In this document: positions 19,163-29,348 of the stretch, piece by piece
Layout of the letters: each line of letters begins with the position of its first letter
Numbering within the stretch: the first letter of the stretch is position 1
Assembly: GCA_902712845.1 (NCBI GenBank)
Contig: LR743504.1
Coordinates: 2,392,001-2,456,000, forward strand
Direction: 5' to 3'
Length of the DNA: 64,000 nt
Source of the DNA: Methylobacterium bullatum
GTDB taxonomy: Bacteria; Pseudomonadota; Alphaproteobacteria; Rhizobiales; Beijerinckiaceae
Notes under the pieces: model-generated
What the model was told of the DNA's origin: nothing
Seen by the model: the letters and a program-made list of their open reading frames with translations, nothing else
Database searches by the model: none
Translations under genes and position numbers: made by a program

Positions 19163-19397
19163 GGAGACGTGGACCCTTTCTTGGCAGAAGGCAGACCTTG
19201 GCAGAGGGTAGCGCCGGCCCGCATGGCGACATCCGCCACTTCGACCCGGCGCGCACGAACAGGCTTATGCTGCAGGTGCTCACACACCTATCGGGTTAGC
19301 GGATCGGCACACCGCCTACAACCGATCCCCCTCGCCACTCCGCCGCGCAAGCGAAAACCGGGCCGATCTGTCACTCGTTGAGCATCGGTGATCGGGT

Positions 19398-20819
19398 CTA
19401 GGATGCCTGATCTTCGAGGCGCACCAAGCACTCCTCGCGTCCGAGCACGGCCATCACGTCGAAGACCGGCGGAGAGGTCGCACGCCCGGTGAGCGCGGCC
19501 CGCAAGGGCTGGGCGATCTGGCCGAGTTTGAGCGCGTTTTCCTCGGCGAAGCGGCGCACCGCGCCCTCGGTGCTGGCCGCATTCCATTCCGGCAGGTCGG
19601 CGAGGGCCGGCAGGATCGCTGCGAGACGCTGGCGAGCCTCTTCGCTCAGGAGTGTCTTCGCCTTGTCGTCGAGGCCGAGGGGGCGCGAGGCGGTGAGGTA
19701 ATAGGCGCTGTCGAGGAGGTCCACGAGGGTCTTGGCGCGCTCTTTGAGTCCGGGCATCGCCGCGCCGAGCTTGGCGCGAAGCTCGGGCGACAAGGCGGTG
19801 GGCAATTCGCGAACGGGAGGGAGCACCGGAAGGATCGTCTCGATGGCATCGATCAGCACGGCATCGTCCGCTCCTCGAATGTAGAGCCCGTTGAGATTCT
19901 CGAGCTTCGCGAAATCGAATCGGGCAGCCGAGCGACCGATGGACTTCAGGTCGAAGGCGGCGATCATCTCCTCTGTTGAGAACACCTCCTGATCGCCATG
20001 GCTCCAGCCAAGGCGGACGAGGTAGTTGCGCAGGGCCGCGGGCAGGTAACCGAGGTCGCGATAGGCGTCGACGCCGAGGGCCCCGTGACGCTTCGACAAT
20101 TTGGCGCCGTCAGCCCCGTGGATCAGCGGGATATGCGCCATGATCGGCGCGGACCAGCCGAGCGCGTCGTAAATCTGCCCCTGCCGGGCAGCGTTTGTGA
20201 GGTGGTCGTCGCCGCGAATCACATGGGTCACGCCCATGTCGTGATCGTCGACGACGACAGCGAGCATGTAGGTGGGGTTACCGTCGGAGCGGAGCAGGAC
20301 GAGATCGTCGAGATCCTTGTTGGCCCAGGTCACGCGGCCCTGGACCTGATCCTCCACCACCGTTTCGCCGTCGGACGGAGCACGCAGGCGGATCACCGGC
20401 TTCACGCCAGCCGGCGCCTCGGCCGGATCGCGGTCGCGCCAGCGACCATCGTAACGCATGGGGCGTCCTTCGGCGCGGGCAGCCTCACGCATGGCGGTGA
20501 GCTCGTCCGGCGTCGCATAGCAATGATAGGCGTTGCCCGAGGCGAGCAGGCTTTCCGCGACCTGGCGGTGCCGATCCGCACGGGCAAACTGGTAGACCAC
20601 GTCTCCATCCCAATCCAGGCCGAGCCAGCGCAACCCTTCGAGAATCGCGTCGATGGCGCCCTGGGTGGAGCGCTCCCGGTCGGTATCCTCGATCCTCAGC
20701 AACATGCGACCGCCGAAATGGCGGGCATAGAGCCAGTTGAAGAGCGCCGTGCGCGCTCCCCCGATATGCAGGTACCCCGTGGGGGAGGGGGCAAAACGCG
20801 TAACGACGGGTGACGACAT
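19398..20819 (-). CDS. gltX: Glutamyl-tRNA synthetase
   Basis: This 473-residue class I aminoacyl-tRNA synthetase has [19 protein letters not shown] at the N-terminus (HIGH-type motif) and [11 protein letters not shown] in the middle (KMSKS-type motif). ATG 20819 ([11 protein letters not shown]) is the family start; the frame is open upstream, overlapping the comEC side, but that sequence is not part of the protein. The C-terminal anticodon-binding domain is complete. It charges tRNA-Glu. It is divergent from comEC with 178 bases between, which must hold promoters for both. Confidence 0.97.
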   Translation of the reverse strand: MSSPVVTRFAPSPTGYLHIGGARTALFNWLYARHFGGRMLLRIEDTDRERSTQGAIDAILEGLRWLGLDWDGDVVYQFARADRHRQVAESLLASGNAYHCYATPDELTAMREAARAEGRPMRYDGRWRDRDPAEAPAGVKPVIRLRAPSDGETVVEDQVQGRVTWANKDLDDLVLLRSDGNPTYMLAVVVDDHDMGVTHVIRGDDHLTNAARQGQIYDALGWSAPIMAHIPLIHGADGAKLSKRHGALGVDAYRDLGYLPAALRNYLVRLGWSHGDQEVFSTEEMIAAFDLKSIGRSAARFDFAKLENLNGLYIRGADDAVLIDAIETILPVLPPVRELPTALSPELRAKLGAAMPGLKERAKTLVDLLDSAYYLTASRPLGLDDKAKTLLSEEARQRLAAILPALADLPEWNAASTEGAVRRFAEENALKLGQIAQPLRAALTGRATSPPVFDVMAVLGREECLVRLEDQAS

Positions 20820-20997
20820 CGGGCGGCTAAACTTGTGCGTGAAGGTGGGAGGGCGGATCGACCGGCCCGGATCGGCGCATGTAGCATGCGTTTGCGGTGA
20901 CGTTAAGAAAACGTGGCGCCGAGTCGCGAGGCGGAGGCGGTGCCGCTCGTGCGGGCTCTCTCCGACAGGGTGAGCCCTGAGGGAGACGCAGCGGCAG

Positions 20998-23257
20998 ATG
21001 GCCCAGGCCAGCGCGCGAGCAACGGGCGCGACGATTGCCGGCCTGGCCCGTCCGCGATCGCCGTCGGCCATGATGGAGGCGGCAAAACGCTGGTTCGCCG
21101 ACGGACTCGCGCAGGAATCCGAACAGCGCCGTCTGTTTCCGTGGCTGGCCGTCGCATTCGGCCTCGGCATTCTCGTCTGTTTCACCGCCACCAACGGTGA
21201 GCCGTCTCTGGCGGCACCGCTCCTCGTGGCGTTTGCCCTCTCGGCCGCCGTACCGTTCCTCGGTGCGAAGCCCGTCGCCCTCGCTCTGGTTCTCGGTCTC
21301 GCCGCATCCTTCCTCGGCTTCTCGGCCGCCGTGTTGCGCCTGCGGGTAGTCGAGGCTCCCGTCCTGGCCCGGACGACCATCGCGCCGCTTACAGGCCTCG
21401 TGGAAGCCCTCGACGAACGGGAGGTCGGGGCCCGTCTGATCGTCCTCGTGGAGAGTTTCGGCGCCCTGACGCCCGATCGTCGGCCGACGCGGGTTCGTGT
21501 GTCCTACAGAAAGGCGCTGACCCTGAAGCCCGGCGATTACATCTCGGCGACGGCGCGGCTCCTGCCCCCGCCCGAGGCGGCCCGGCCCGGCGGATACGAT
21601 TTCGCGCGCGATGCCTACTTTCGCGGGATCGGCGCCGTCGGCTCCCTCGTGGGTAAGATCGAGGTGAAGCCTCCGCCGAGACCCTTGCCCTGGCAGGTCT
21701 CGCTCGCGGCCGCCGTGGACGATGCGCGCAATGCGCTGACCCGGCGGATCACCGATGCCAATGGCGGGCAGGCCGGCGCGGTGGCGGCGGCCTTGGTGAC
21801 GGGCAAGCGCGGCCTCATCAACGCGGAGACCAACGATGTCCTGCGCGCGGCGGGCATCTACCACGTGGTCTCGATTTCCGGACTCCACATGGTCCTTGCC
21901 GCCGGCGTGGTGTTCTGGCTCGTCCGAGCGCTCCTCGCCCTCGTCCCGGGCCTCGCCCTCGTCTGGCCGATCAAGAAGATCGCCGCCGGCTTCGCCATGG
22001 TCGGCGTCACCGCCTATTGCGCCTTTTCGGGCTGGGACATCGCCGCCGAGCGATCGCTCATCATGACCCTCGTGATGCTGGGCGCGATCCTCGTAGATCG
22101 TCCGGCGCTCAGCATGCGCAATCTCGCCCTGGCCGCGCTGATCGCCCTCGCGCGCGAGCCCGACGGACTTCTCGGCCCGAGCTTCCAAATGTCCTTCGGC
22201 GCGGTGGCCGGCCTCATCGCCTGCGCTGGCACGCTCAATCGTTGGGTGCCGCCACGCGAAGGCGATAGCCTATTGGCCCGCGCATGGCGGTTCCTTGCCG
22301 TCGCGATCCTCGGCACCCTGGCGACGACCATGGTCGCCCAGATCGCCACGGCGCCGTTCGCGACCTATCATTTCCAGACCGTCCAGCCGTTCGGCATCGT
22401 CGGCAACGCCCTGACCTTGCCCCTCGTATCTCTGGCGGTGATGCCGGCGGCAGTACTCGGGATCCTTGCCTATCCCTTTGCCCTCGATCAGCCGGTCTGG
22501 TGGGCGATGGGGCTCGCGGTACGGGGGATGCTCACGATCTCCGGGTGGATTAGCGGGTTTGGCCACGCCACGCTCGTCGTGCCGGCCTATGGCAGCACGG
22601 CCCTTTGTCTGCTGGCCCTCGCCCTGCTCCTGCTGACACTCCCCGTCTCGGGATTGCGCTGGATCGGCCTCGCTCCGGCAGCCCTCGGCATCGCCTTCGC
22701 CGCCACGCCACCGCGCTACGACCTCTATATCGACCGGGAGGGTGGGGGCGGCCCTGCGCGACCCTGACGGCCGGTTGGCCATCCTCGGAAACCCGCCAGC
22801 CTTCGTCCTCGAACAATGGCTCAAGGCGGACGGCGATTCTCGGAAGGCCGCTGCCGTACCCGCCGCCACGAAAGGCCGCTGCGATGCGGTCGGCTGCACC
22901 GCAGGCACGGAGACGCGGCGCATCGTGGCGCTCGTCAAGGACAAGCGGGCCTTCGCGGAGGATTGTGAGAGGGCAAGCATCCTCATAGCCCGCCGCGACG
23001 CTCCCAAGGGATGCCGCTCCGCCCTGATCGTCGATCGGGCGTTCCTGGCGGAGCGGGGGGCGACGGCCGTTCGCTTCGGGCCGGACGGTCCTGTCGCGAC
23101 ATCGGCACGCGCGCCTAACGTCCGGCCTCCGTGGCGGCGGGCCATGGCCGATGCCTCGCCTACGCCCTCCACACCGACCGAGATCTCGAAACCACCGGAT
23201 CCCGAGATCGACGAAGGCGACCCATTGCCGGACACGCCCTCGGACCGGCCTCAGTAG
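20998..23257 (+). pseudogene. comEC: ComEC/Rec2-type DNA uptake channel gene split by a one-base frameshift
   Basis: The first frame (20998-22767, 589 residues) covers the DUF4131 N-terminal domain and the polytopic Competence domain (VVSISGLHMVLAAGVVFWLV, SFQMSFGAVAGLIAC). It stops just after YDLYIDREGG. The +1 frame resumes AALRDPDGRLAILGNPPAFVL and runs to 23257, the expected C-terminal part of this subtype. Removing one G from the five-G run at about 22744-22748 joins them into one protein of about 752 residues. ComEC moves single-stranded DNA through the inner membrane. The break may be a real mutation, a phase-variable tract or a sequencing error. The 3' end overlaps lexA (convergent) by 7 bases. 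Confidence 0.85.
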
Positions 23258-23988
23258 CGGCGGACGAGGCTGACCAGGCGCCCCTGGATCTGTACGCGGT
23301 CAGGACCCAGCACCCTCGTCTCATAGGCCGGGTTGGCCGCCTCCAGGGCGATGGATGAACCGCGACGACGCAGGCGTTTCAGCGTGGCTTCCTCATCGTC
23401 GATGAGGGCGACGATGATGTCCCCCGTATTCGCGGTGTCCTGCTTCTTGATCACCACCAGATCGCCGTCGAGAATACCCGCCTCGATCATCGAATCGCCG
23501 CGCACCTCGAGAGCATAATGCTCGCCCCCCGACAGGAAGTCGGGAGACAGCGTGACCGAGTGACTTTGATTCTGGATCGCCGAGATCGGCGTACCGGCCG
23601 CGATCCGGCCCATGACCGGGATGGTGATGGCCCGGCCGGTCTCGTCCTGAGCCTGGGTCGTGGGCTGGCGCATGGATGGCGTCGCTTTGGACCGTCCGCC
23701 TTCGACGACGCTGGGCGTAAAACGGCGGACTTCGCCAGCGGGAGCCGGCTTCGGCGCGGGGGCGCCGGTCAGGCTTTCGGGCATCCGGATCACCTCGATC
23801 GCCCTGGCCCTATTCGGCAGGCGCCGCAGGAACCCACGCTCTTCGAGGGCCGTGATCAGCCGGTGGATGCCCGATTTCGACTTGAGATCGAGTGCGTCCT
23901 TCATCTCGTCGAACGACGGCGGGACGCCACTGTCCTGCATTCTCTGCTGAATGAATTGGAGAAGATCCAGCTGCTTACGCGTCAACAT
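23251..23988 (-). CDS. lexA: SOS repressor LexA
   Basis: A 245-residue protein. The N-terminal winged helix-turn-helix (residues 1-65) opens [17 protein letters not shown] and includes [21 protein letters not shown] Pro/Ala-rich linker of unusual length for E. coli but usual for alphaproteobacteria follows. The peptidase S24 domain carries the self-cleavage bond Ala-Gly in RIAAGTP, the nucleophile in RGDSM and the general-base Lys in LVVIKK. ATG 23988 is preferred over one three codons upstream. An array of GTTC repeats 72-97 bases upstream should give autoregulation. Confidence 0.96.
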   Translation of the reverse strand: MLTRKQLDLLQFIQQRMQDSGVPPSFDEMKDALDLKSKSGIHRLITALEERGFLRRLPNRARAIEVIRMPESLTGAPAPKPAPAGEVRRFTPSVVEGGRSKATPSMRQPTTQAQDETGRAITIPVMGRIAAGTPISAIQNQSHSVTLSPDFLSGGEHYALEVRGDSMIEAGILDGDLVVIKKQDTANTGDIIVALIDDEEATLKRLRRRGSSIALEAANPAYETRVLGPDRVQIQGRLVSLVRRY

Positions 23989-24404
23989 ACAGATCACTCT
24001 TCCACCGAAGCCAATGGCCGCGACTAACGCCGCTGAAACAAAACACGAACACGGTAGACGTTCTGGAAGTGTTCTGCAAGGGTTCCGTTAACGCGATGGT
24101 AGAGTTTGTTCCTGGGCTGAAATTCGCCGCCATCCCGGCACCGGAGCTCGGCTGCCGGTTCGCACCTCGCAAGTTCGTTCGATCCCCACACCATCCTATC
24201 CCGAGGGCTGTTCGCCCCGGCGTGGTCGTTCAATAGAGACGGTGCCACCGGTTGCCGGCTTCGCCTGAGAATCGGGAATCCGGCTCGACCGCAGCGACGG
24301 ACCGGCGAGCCGATACAGCCCCCTCAATCCGACCGGAGCCGGATGTCCTGGCTCATTCGCCGACCTCGATGGTCGCAGCGACCAAAAACCGGCGACGATG
24401 CCGT
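23989..24404. other. lexA promoter region and left edge of the accessory block
   Basis: This 416-base spacer lies between lexA and the gntR-type gene. It contains the SOS operator array at 24060-24085. The rest, 24086-24404, showed no convincing gene. It is also the left boundary of the segment that separates lexA from moeA. Confidence 0.5.
24060..24085 (-). promoter_or_regulatory. Overlapping LexA (SOS) boxes: GTTC-N7-GTTC-N7-GTTC
   Basis: GTTC occurs at 24060, 24071 and 24082, each pair separated by exactly seven bases (TGGAAGT and TGCAAGG). GTTC-N7-GTTC is the established alphaproteobacterial LexA box, so this is two boxes sharing the middle element. It lies 72 bases upstream of the lexA start. 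Confidence 0.85.
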
Positions 24405-25097
24405 TCAGTCGAGATAGTCGCCGTACTTCTCCACATGGCTGGCGAGCCCGAGGCCGTGCTCGCGCACGAGGCGTTCGGCCAGTTCCGCATCGCGCGCCTC
24501 GAGCGCCTTGATGATCGCCACGTGTTCCTTGATCGAGTTGGCGGCGCGATCGCCCTGGCGCATGGCCGTGTTGCGGATGCCGCGAACATGCATGAGGAGA
24601 TTGCTGGTGATGTCCTTGATCACATCGCACTGGCCCAGCGAAATGATCTTTTGATGAAAGCGGATATTGGCTTCCGAATACTCGTCGAGATGATCCGACG
24701 GACGACCCTCGTAAAACTCCGGGAAATGCTCGCGCAGGCAGTGCAACTGCTCGTCTGTGGCCCGCTCACAGGCGAGGCGCGCAGCCATACTCTCCAGGGC
24801 CGACCAGGCCTGGATCATGCTGACGATTTCCTTCTTCGACTTCTTGATCACGAAGACGCCGCGCCGGGCCTCGAACCGTACGAAACCCTCCTGCTCCAGT
24901 ACCGTCAGCGCTTCGCGCACCGGCGTGCGGCTGACCCCCAGATTGAGAGACAACTTCCGCTCGTCGAGCCGCACCTCCTCACGCTGATTATAGATGTTCA
25001 TATTCGTAATTGCTTCCTTGAGCGCGTCGTATGCCAATGCACGCAAGCTCGAAGTCGCCACGATGGGTTTTACTTGAAACGTATCCGTCTTAACCAT
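24405..25097 (-). CDS. GntR-family (FCD/FadR subgroup) transcriptional regulator
   Basis: This 230-residue protein has an N-terminal winged helix (residues about 15-80) containing LRALAYDALKEAI, LDERKLSLNLGVSRTPVREAL and GFVRFEARRGVFV, the GntR recognition module. A C-terminal all-helical FCD domain follows, with the metal/ligand residues expected in DEYSEANIRFHQKII and SIKEHVAIIKALEARDAELAE. ATG 25097 has AGG about 8 bases ahead; a GTG three codons upstream is possible. It is divergent from oxc across 658 bases that contain a candidate operator. By position it is the likely regulator of the oxalate genes. The effector is unknown; oxalate, oxalyl-CoA or formyl-CoA are reasonable guesses. Confidence 0.9.
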   Translation of the reverse strand: MVKTDTFQVKPIVATSSLRALAYDALKEAITNMNIYNQREEVRLDERKLSLNLGVSRTPVREALTVLEQEGFVRFEARRGVFVIKKSKKEIVSMIQAWSALESMAARLACERATDEQLHCLREHFPEFYEGRPSDHLDEYSEANIRFHQKIISLGQCDVIKDITSNLLMHVRGIRNTAMRQGDRAANSIKEHVAIIKALEARDAELAERLVREHGLGLASHVEKYGDYLD

Positions 25098-25374
25098 TTT
25101 TAACACCTAGAATGATTTCAACTCGCACACAGGGTCGAGCACACTTGGTGTGAAGCATGCCAAACCCGCGTTCGAAATACAAGGAACGCTTCGGGGCAAA
25201 TAAATCCCTCAACACAAGAATAGGAACACCTCTTGTCCAAGCAATCTGGAGGACATGCATTCGGTCGCTGAGGCCGCGGTCATGCGGCGCTCGCCATCCT
25301 CCCGTTCGTTTCGGCGCCGTACGCTCGCTGAAGCGCGGCCAAACCGGCAAGATCCTGCAAAACTGTTTGACAGT

Positions 25375-25391
25375 TGGTATTTGGTATGCCA
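25375..25391. promoter_or_regulatory. Candidate GntR operator, site A (TGGTAT-N5-ATGCCA)
   Basis: TGGTAT, five bases (ttggt), ATGCCA. The surrounding 19 bases GTTGGTATTTGGTATGCCA are identical to site D at 37.45 kb, far too long a match for chance in a control region. It also contains the shorter form TGGTATGCCA. It lies 277 bases from gntR and 364 from oxc. Confidence 0.65.
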
Positions 25392-25476
25392 CCAACTATC
25401 AGCAGATCGGGGGGAGATGACCGGCTCGCAAGCCGGTACGAGCGAGGTCCGGACGATGCTTCCAGCGGGTTGGCGG

Positions 25477-25486
25477 TGGTATCCCA
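25477..25486. promoter_or_regulatory. Second candidate operator element in the oxc leader
   Basis: TGGTATCCCA matches the core TGGTATnCCA shared by sites A, B and D, but lacks a second ATRCCA half at five bases. It could be a weak or accessory site. Confidence 0.35.
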
Positions 25487-25755
25487 GCACATCGTCGATA
25501 GGGAAATATGCATTATAAATCGCGATGCGCCGTGATGGTTGGTTCGAAAAGCGCCGGTAGGGCCTACAAGGTCAGCATGAGCTGTTTGCTTGAAGAGGTC
25601 ATAATTTTTTCGGTCTGACTTAAGAAAAATACGGGTTCGCCGAGACCTGTGGTCGCGGACGCCCTCGCCTCGCGAGGGGACGTCAGCTCGTCGGCCCGCC
25701 TGCCCAGCGGGTCGCAAATCATAACAAAACAGCGAAGAACCAGGGAGAGAACACG

Positions 25756-27495
25756 ATGTCCGCTTTGGCCCAGAGAATTGATGTCGACGTTTCGGCAGAG
25801 CCTGAGCTCACCGATGGCTTTCATCTCGTCATCGATGCGTTGAAGCTCAACGATATTCATACGATCTACGGTGTGCCCGGCATTCCGATCACCGATCTCG
25901 GTCGTCTCGCCCAGGCGGCGGGCATGCGTGTCATCTCCTTCCGCCATGAGCAGCATGCCGGCAATGCGGCCGCCATCGCGGGCTTCCTCACGAAGAAGCC
26001 CGGTATCTGTCTCACGGTTTCCGCCCCCGGCTTCCTCAACGGTCTGACGGCGCTCGCCAACGCTACCACCAATTGCTTCCCGATGATCCTCATCTCCGGC
26101 TCATCCGAGCGCGAGATCGTCGACCTGCAGCAGGGCGATTACGAGGAGATGGATCAGCTCGCCATCGCCAAGCCCCTGTGCAAGGCGGCCTTCCGCGTGC
26201 TTCACGCCGCCGATATCGGCATCGCCGTCGCCCGTGCCATCCGCGCGGCCGTGTCCGGCCGCCCGGGCGGCGTCTATCTCGACCTGCCCGCCAAACTGTT
26301 CAGTCAGGTGATGGAGGCCGAGGCCGGCGCCAAATCCCTGGTCAAGGTCATCGATGCGGCCCCGGCGCAGCTGCCGGCCCCCTCCGCGATCAAGCGCGCA
26401 CTCGATGTCCTGAAGAGCGCCAAACGCCCCCTCATCGTTCTCGGAAAGGGCGCGGCCTATGCGCAGGCCGACGACGAGGTCCGGGCTCTCGTGGAAACCA
26501 GTGGCATCCCCTATGTGCCCATGAGCATGGCCAAGGGCCTCCTGCCCGACACCCATCCGCAATCGGCCGGTGCCGCCCGTTCGCTCGTCCTCAAGGAGGC
26601 CGATGTCGTCCTGCTGGTGGGCGCGCGCCTCAACTGGCTGCTCTCCCACGGCAAGGGCAAGACCTGGGGTGCCCCCGGCTCGAAGAAGTTCATCCAGATC
26701 GACATCGAGCCGAAAGAGATGGACTCCAATGTCGAGATCGTGGCGCCCATCGTCGGCGATATCGGCTCCTGCGTCACCGCGCTCCTCGACGGCATGAAGG
26801 GCGGCTGGCAGGCGCCGCCGACATCCTGGACCGATGCCATCTCCGCCAAGAAGGAGGAGAACCTCGGCAAGATGGCGTCGAAGCTGCGCAAGAATTCGAC
26901 GCCGATGGACTTCCATGGCGCGCTCGGTGCGCTGAAGACCATCATCGCCGAGCGGCCCGACGCGATCCTCGTCAACGAGGGCGCCAACACCCTCGATCTG
27001 GCGCGTGGCATCATCGACATGTACCAGCCGCGCAAGCGTCTCGATGTCGGCACCTGGGGCATCATGGGCATCGGCATGGGCTTCGCCATCGCCGCCGCCG
27101 TCGAAACGGGCAAGCCCGTTCTTGCCGTCGAGGGCGACAGCGCGTTCGGCTTCTCCGGCATGGAGGTCGAAACCATCTGCCGCTACAACCTGCCGGTCTG
27201 CATCGTCGTGTTCAACAACAACGGCATTTATCGCGGCACCGATACGGACCCGACCGGACGTGACCCCGGTACGACCGTCTTCGTCCGGGATTCCCGTTAC
27301 GACAAAATGATGGAGGCTTTCGGCGGCGTGGGCGTCAACGCGACGACGCCGGACGAGCTGTCCCAGGCCGTCAACGCAGCCATGGATTCAGGTCGCCCGA
27401 CGCTCATCAATGCGGTCATCGACCCCCAGGCCGGCACCGAGAGCGGCAATATCGGCAGCCTCAACCCGCAGAGCGCGGTGAAAAAGAAGAAGTAG
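25756..27495 (+). CDS. oxc: Oxalyl-CoA decarboxylase
   Basis: A 579-residue thiamine-diphosphate enzyme that converts oxalyl-CoA to formyl-CoA and CO2 in the cytoplasm. The catalytic Glu for ThDP activation is residue 65 in [12 protein letters not shown]. The ThDP/Mg motif is near residue 460: [19 protein letters not shown], ending FNNNGIYRG. The substrate-site segment [19 protein letters not shown] is typical of Oxc and separates it from acetolactate synthase. GGGAGAG gives a strong ribosome binding site. The C-terminus ends in a KKKK tail. It is followed after 90 bases by frc on the same strand, so the two are probably one operon. Confidence 0.96.
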   Translation: MSALAQRIDVDVSAEPELTDGFHLVIDALKLNDIHTIYGVPGIPITDLGRLAQAAGMRVISFRHEQHAGNAAAIAGFLTKKPGICLTVSAPGFLNGLTALANATTNCFPMILISGSSEREIVDLQQGDYEEMDQLAIAKPLCKAAFRVLHAADIGIAVARAIRAAVSGRPGGVYLDLPAKLFSQVMEAEAGAKSLVKVIDAAPAQLPAPSAIKRALDVLKSAKRPLIVLGKGAAYAQADDEVRALVETSGIPYVPMSMAKGLLPDTHPQSAGAARSLVLKEADVVLLVGARLNWLLSHGKGKTWGAPGSKKFIQIDIEPKEMDSNVEIVAPIVGDIGSCVTALLDGMKGGWQAPPTSWTDAISAKKEENLGKMASKLRKNSTPMDFHGALGALKTIIAERPDAILVNEGANTLDLARGIIDMYQPRKRLDVGTWGIMGIGMGFAIAAAVETGKPVLAVEGDSAFGFSGMEVETICRYNLPVCIVVFNNNGIYRGTDTDPTGRDPGTTVFVRDSRYDKMMEAFGGVGVNATTPDELSQAVNAAMDSGRPTLINAVIDPQAGTESGNIGSLNPQSAVKKKK

Positions 27496-27585
27496 GCCGT
27501 CGGTCCGTCCGGCCGCTCCCGCTTCGGCGACGCAGGGGCGGCCGGTGCCCAATCCGCCGAAAGCCCTTCAACGCGGAAGAGTCCT

Positions 27586-28860
27586 ATGAATGCCCTCGAA
27601 GGCGTGAAGATCCTCGACTTCACCCATGTCCAATCCGGCCCGACCTGTACCCAGCTCCTGGCCTGGTTCGGCGCGGACGTGATCAAGGTCGAGCGTCCAG
27701 GCGTTGGCGACGCGACACGTCAGCAGCTTCAGGACATTCCCGATGTTGACAGCCTCTATTTCACGATGCTGAATCACAACAAGCGGTCCATCACCCTCGA
27801 CACCAAGAACCCCAAGGGGATCGAGGTGATGTGGCGACTGGTGAAGGAGTGCGACGTTCTCGTGGAGAACTTTGCGCCCGGCGCTCTCGCGCGAATGGGC
27901 CTGACTTGGGAGGCGATCCACCGAGCCAACCCCCGCATGATCCTCGCCTCGGTGAAGGGGTTCGGACCGGGCGCCTACGAGAATTGCAAGGTCTACGAAA
28001 ACGTCGCTCAATGCGTGGGAGGTGCTGCCTCCACCACGGGGTTCCGCACCGATATCCCGATGGTGTCCGGCGCTCAGATCGGAGATTCCGGCACCGGCCT
28101 TCATCTGGCCCTCGGCATCGTCACGGCGCTCTATCAGCGGACTCATTCGGGCCTTGGTCAGAAGGTCGATTGCGCCATGCAGGATGGCGTCCTCAACCTC
28201 TGCCGGGTCAAGCTGCGCGACCAGCAACGGCTGGAGCGCGGGCCGCTCAAGGAATACAGCCAGTACGGGGAGGGGATCGGTTTCGGCGATTCCGTGCCGC
28301 GCGCGGGCAACGATTCCGGTGGCGGCCAGCCGGGTCGCATCCTGAAGTGCAAGGGCTGGGAGACCGATCCCAACGCTTACATCTACTTCATCGCGCAAGG
28401 GGCGGTCTGGGATCCGATCTGCGACGTCATCGGCGAGCCGACTTGGAAGACGCATCCCGATTACGCGACGCCGAAAGCGCGCCTGCCGCATCTGAACGAG
28501 ATCTTCACGCGCGTCGAAGCCTGGACGATGTCGAAGACCAAGTTCGAGGCAATGGAAACGCTCAATGCGCTGCACGTCCCCTGCGGCCCAATCCTTTCGA
28601 TGAAGGAGATCGCGGAGGACGAGTCGCTGCGGAAATCCGGCACGGTGGTCGAGGTCGACCATCCGGAGCGCGGGAAATACTTGACCGTGGGAAACCCGAT
28701 CCGACTTTCGGCGAGTCAGGTCGAGGTCAAGCGCTCGCCCCTTCTGGGCGAGCATACCGACGAGATCCTGCGCGACGTCCTCGGCTATTCCGAGAACGAT
28801 CGGCTCAAGATCTCGGAATCAGGGGCGATCGGCGCAGTCCAGAGGATCGCCGCCCAATGA
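27586..28860 (+). CDS. frc: Formyl-CoA:oxalate CoA-transferase, copy 1
   Basis: This 424-residue family III CoA-transferase moves CoA from formyl-CoA to oxalate, priming oxalate for Oxc. The catalytic Asp is in [15 protein letters not shown], and [16 protein letters not shown] and [17 protein letters not shown] are family segments. The flexible glycine loop that closes the active site reads SGGGQPG, where the well-studied Frc enzymes have four glycines. Gln replaces the Trp48 of Oxalobacter Frc (DATRQQLQD), as in E. coli YfdW. It lies directly downstream of oxc. A second, more canonical copy is at 35377-36627. Confidence 0.94.
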   Translation: MNALEGVKILDFTHVQSGPTCTQLLAWFGADVIKVERPGVGDATRQQLQDIPDVDSLYFTMLNHNKRSITLDTKNPKGIEVMWRLVKECDVLVENFAPGALARMGLTWEAIHRANPRMILASVKGFGPGAYENCKVYENVAQCVGGAASTTGFRTDIPMVSGAQIGDSGTGLHLALGIVTALYQRTHSGLGQKVDCAMQDGVLNLCRVKLRDQQRLERGPLKEYSQYGEGIGFGDSVPRAGNDSGGGQPGRILKCKGWETDPNAYIYFIAQGAVWDPICDVIGEPTWKTHPDYATPKARLPHLNEIFTRVEAWTMSKTKFEAMETLNALHVPCGPILSMKEIAEDESLRKSGTVVEVDHPERGKYLTVGNPIRLSASQVEVKRSPLLGEHTDEILRDVLGYSENDRLKISESGAIGAVQRIAAQ

Positions 28861-28992
28861 TCCGCTCCTGAACGATGCGCGGGCCGATTGTCTCAACATC
28901 CCGGCTCGCGCGCACGACGTGAAACTCCTCCCGACTCAGCGCGGTGTCGGCCTCGGGCCCGATGCCGCGCTCTTTCGTTCACGGGCGGTCGA

Positions 28993-29154
28993 TCAGGCGA
29001 TGCCGGTGAAGCGTCCGGCCGAACCGCCCACATAAGCGCGGCTCTCGGAACCGGTCTTGTCAGGGCGCACCGACAGGAGATCGGCGGCTTTCACCACGAG
29101 AACGACCTGAAGAGCGATCATGCAGAGAACGGCGGCGAAGATGGTGACGAGCAT
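28993..29154 (-). CDS. Small membrane protein (53 aa)
   Basis: ATG 29154 follows GGGAG at about 7 bases. MLVTIFAAVLCMIALQVVLVVKAADLL is one continuous N-terminal hydrophobic helix, followed by a polar tail (RPDKTGSESRAYVGGSAGRF). No family was recognised. It lies tail-to-tail with frc copy 1 and downstream of the large P-loop gene (194 bases). The gene is supported by its binding site and helix only. Confidence 0.45.
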   Translation of the reverse strand: MLVTIFAAVLCMIALQVVLVVKAADLLSVRPDKTGSESRAYVGGSAGRFTGIA

Positions 29155-29348
29155 GGTGGGCTCCCGGTGGCGCGTTGCAGCATGCTGATGCCATGGTGCG
29201 GCGCAAACTGATATATCACATTCCTTCGACCAGGCATGTTCCTGACGCATGCTGACGTCGATTGCGGCCGGGAGTCGGCGCCGGGTGCATTCGCGAAAGG
29301 CAACTTCTCATCCCCTTACCGGACTGACGGGCATTCGCCAGCGGACGG

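Larger units (their letters stand above)
25098..25755. other. Long divergent control region, gntR / oxc
   Basis: A 658-base, relatively AT-rich spacer without a credible gene. It holds the operator candidate at 25375-25391, a related half-type site at 25477-25486, and the oxc ribosome binding site GGGAGAGAACACG just ahead of 25756. A long 5' leader for oxc is possible; no known riboswitch was recognised. Confidence 0.5.

Noticed and set aside
17870..19381. About 500 codons open on the plus strand across gltA
   Set aside because: Antisense shadow caused by codon bias; citrate synthase on the minus strand is certain.
25098..25755. Riboswitch in the long oxc leader
   Set aside because: No conserved riboswitch core or clear terminator/anti-terminator pair could be recognised; the operator explanation is simpler.
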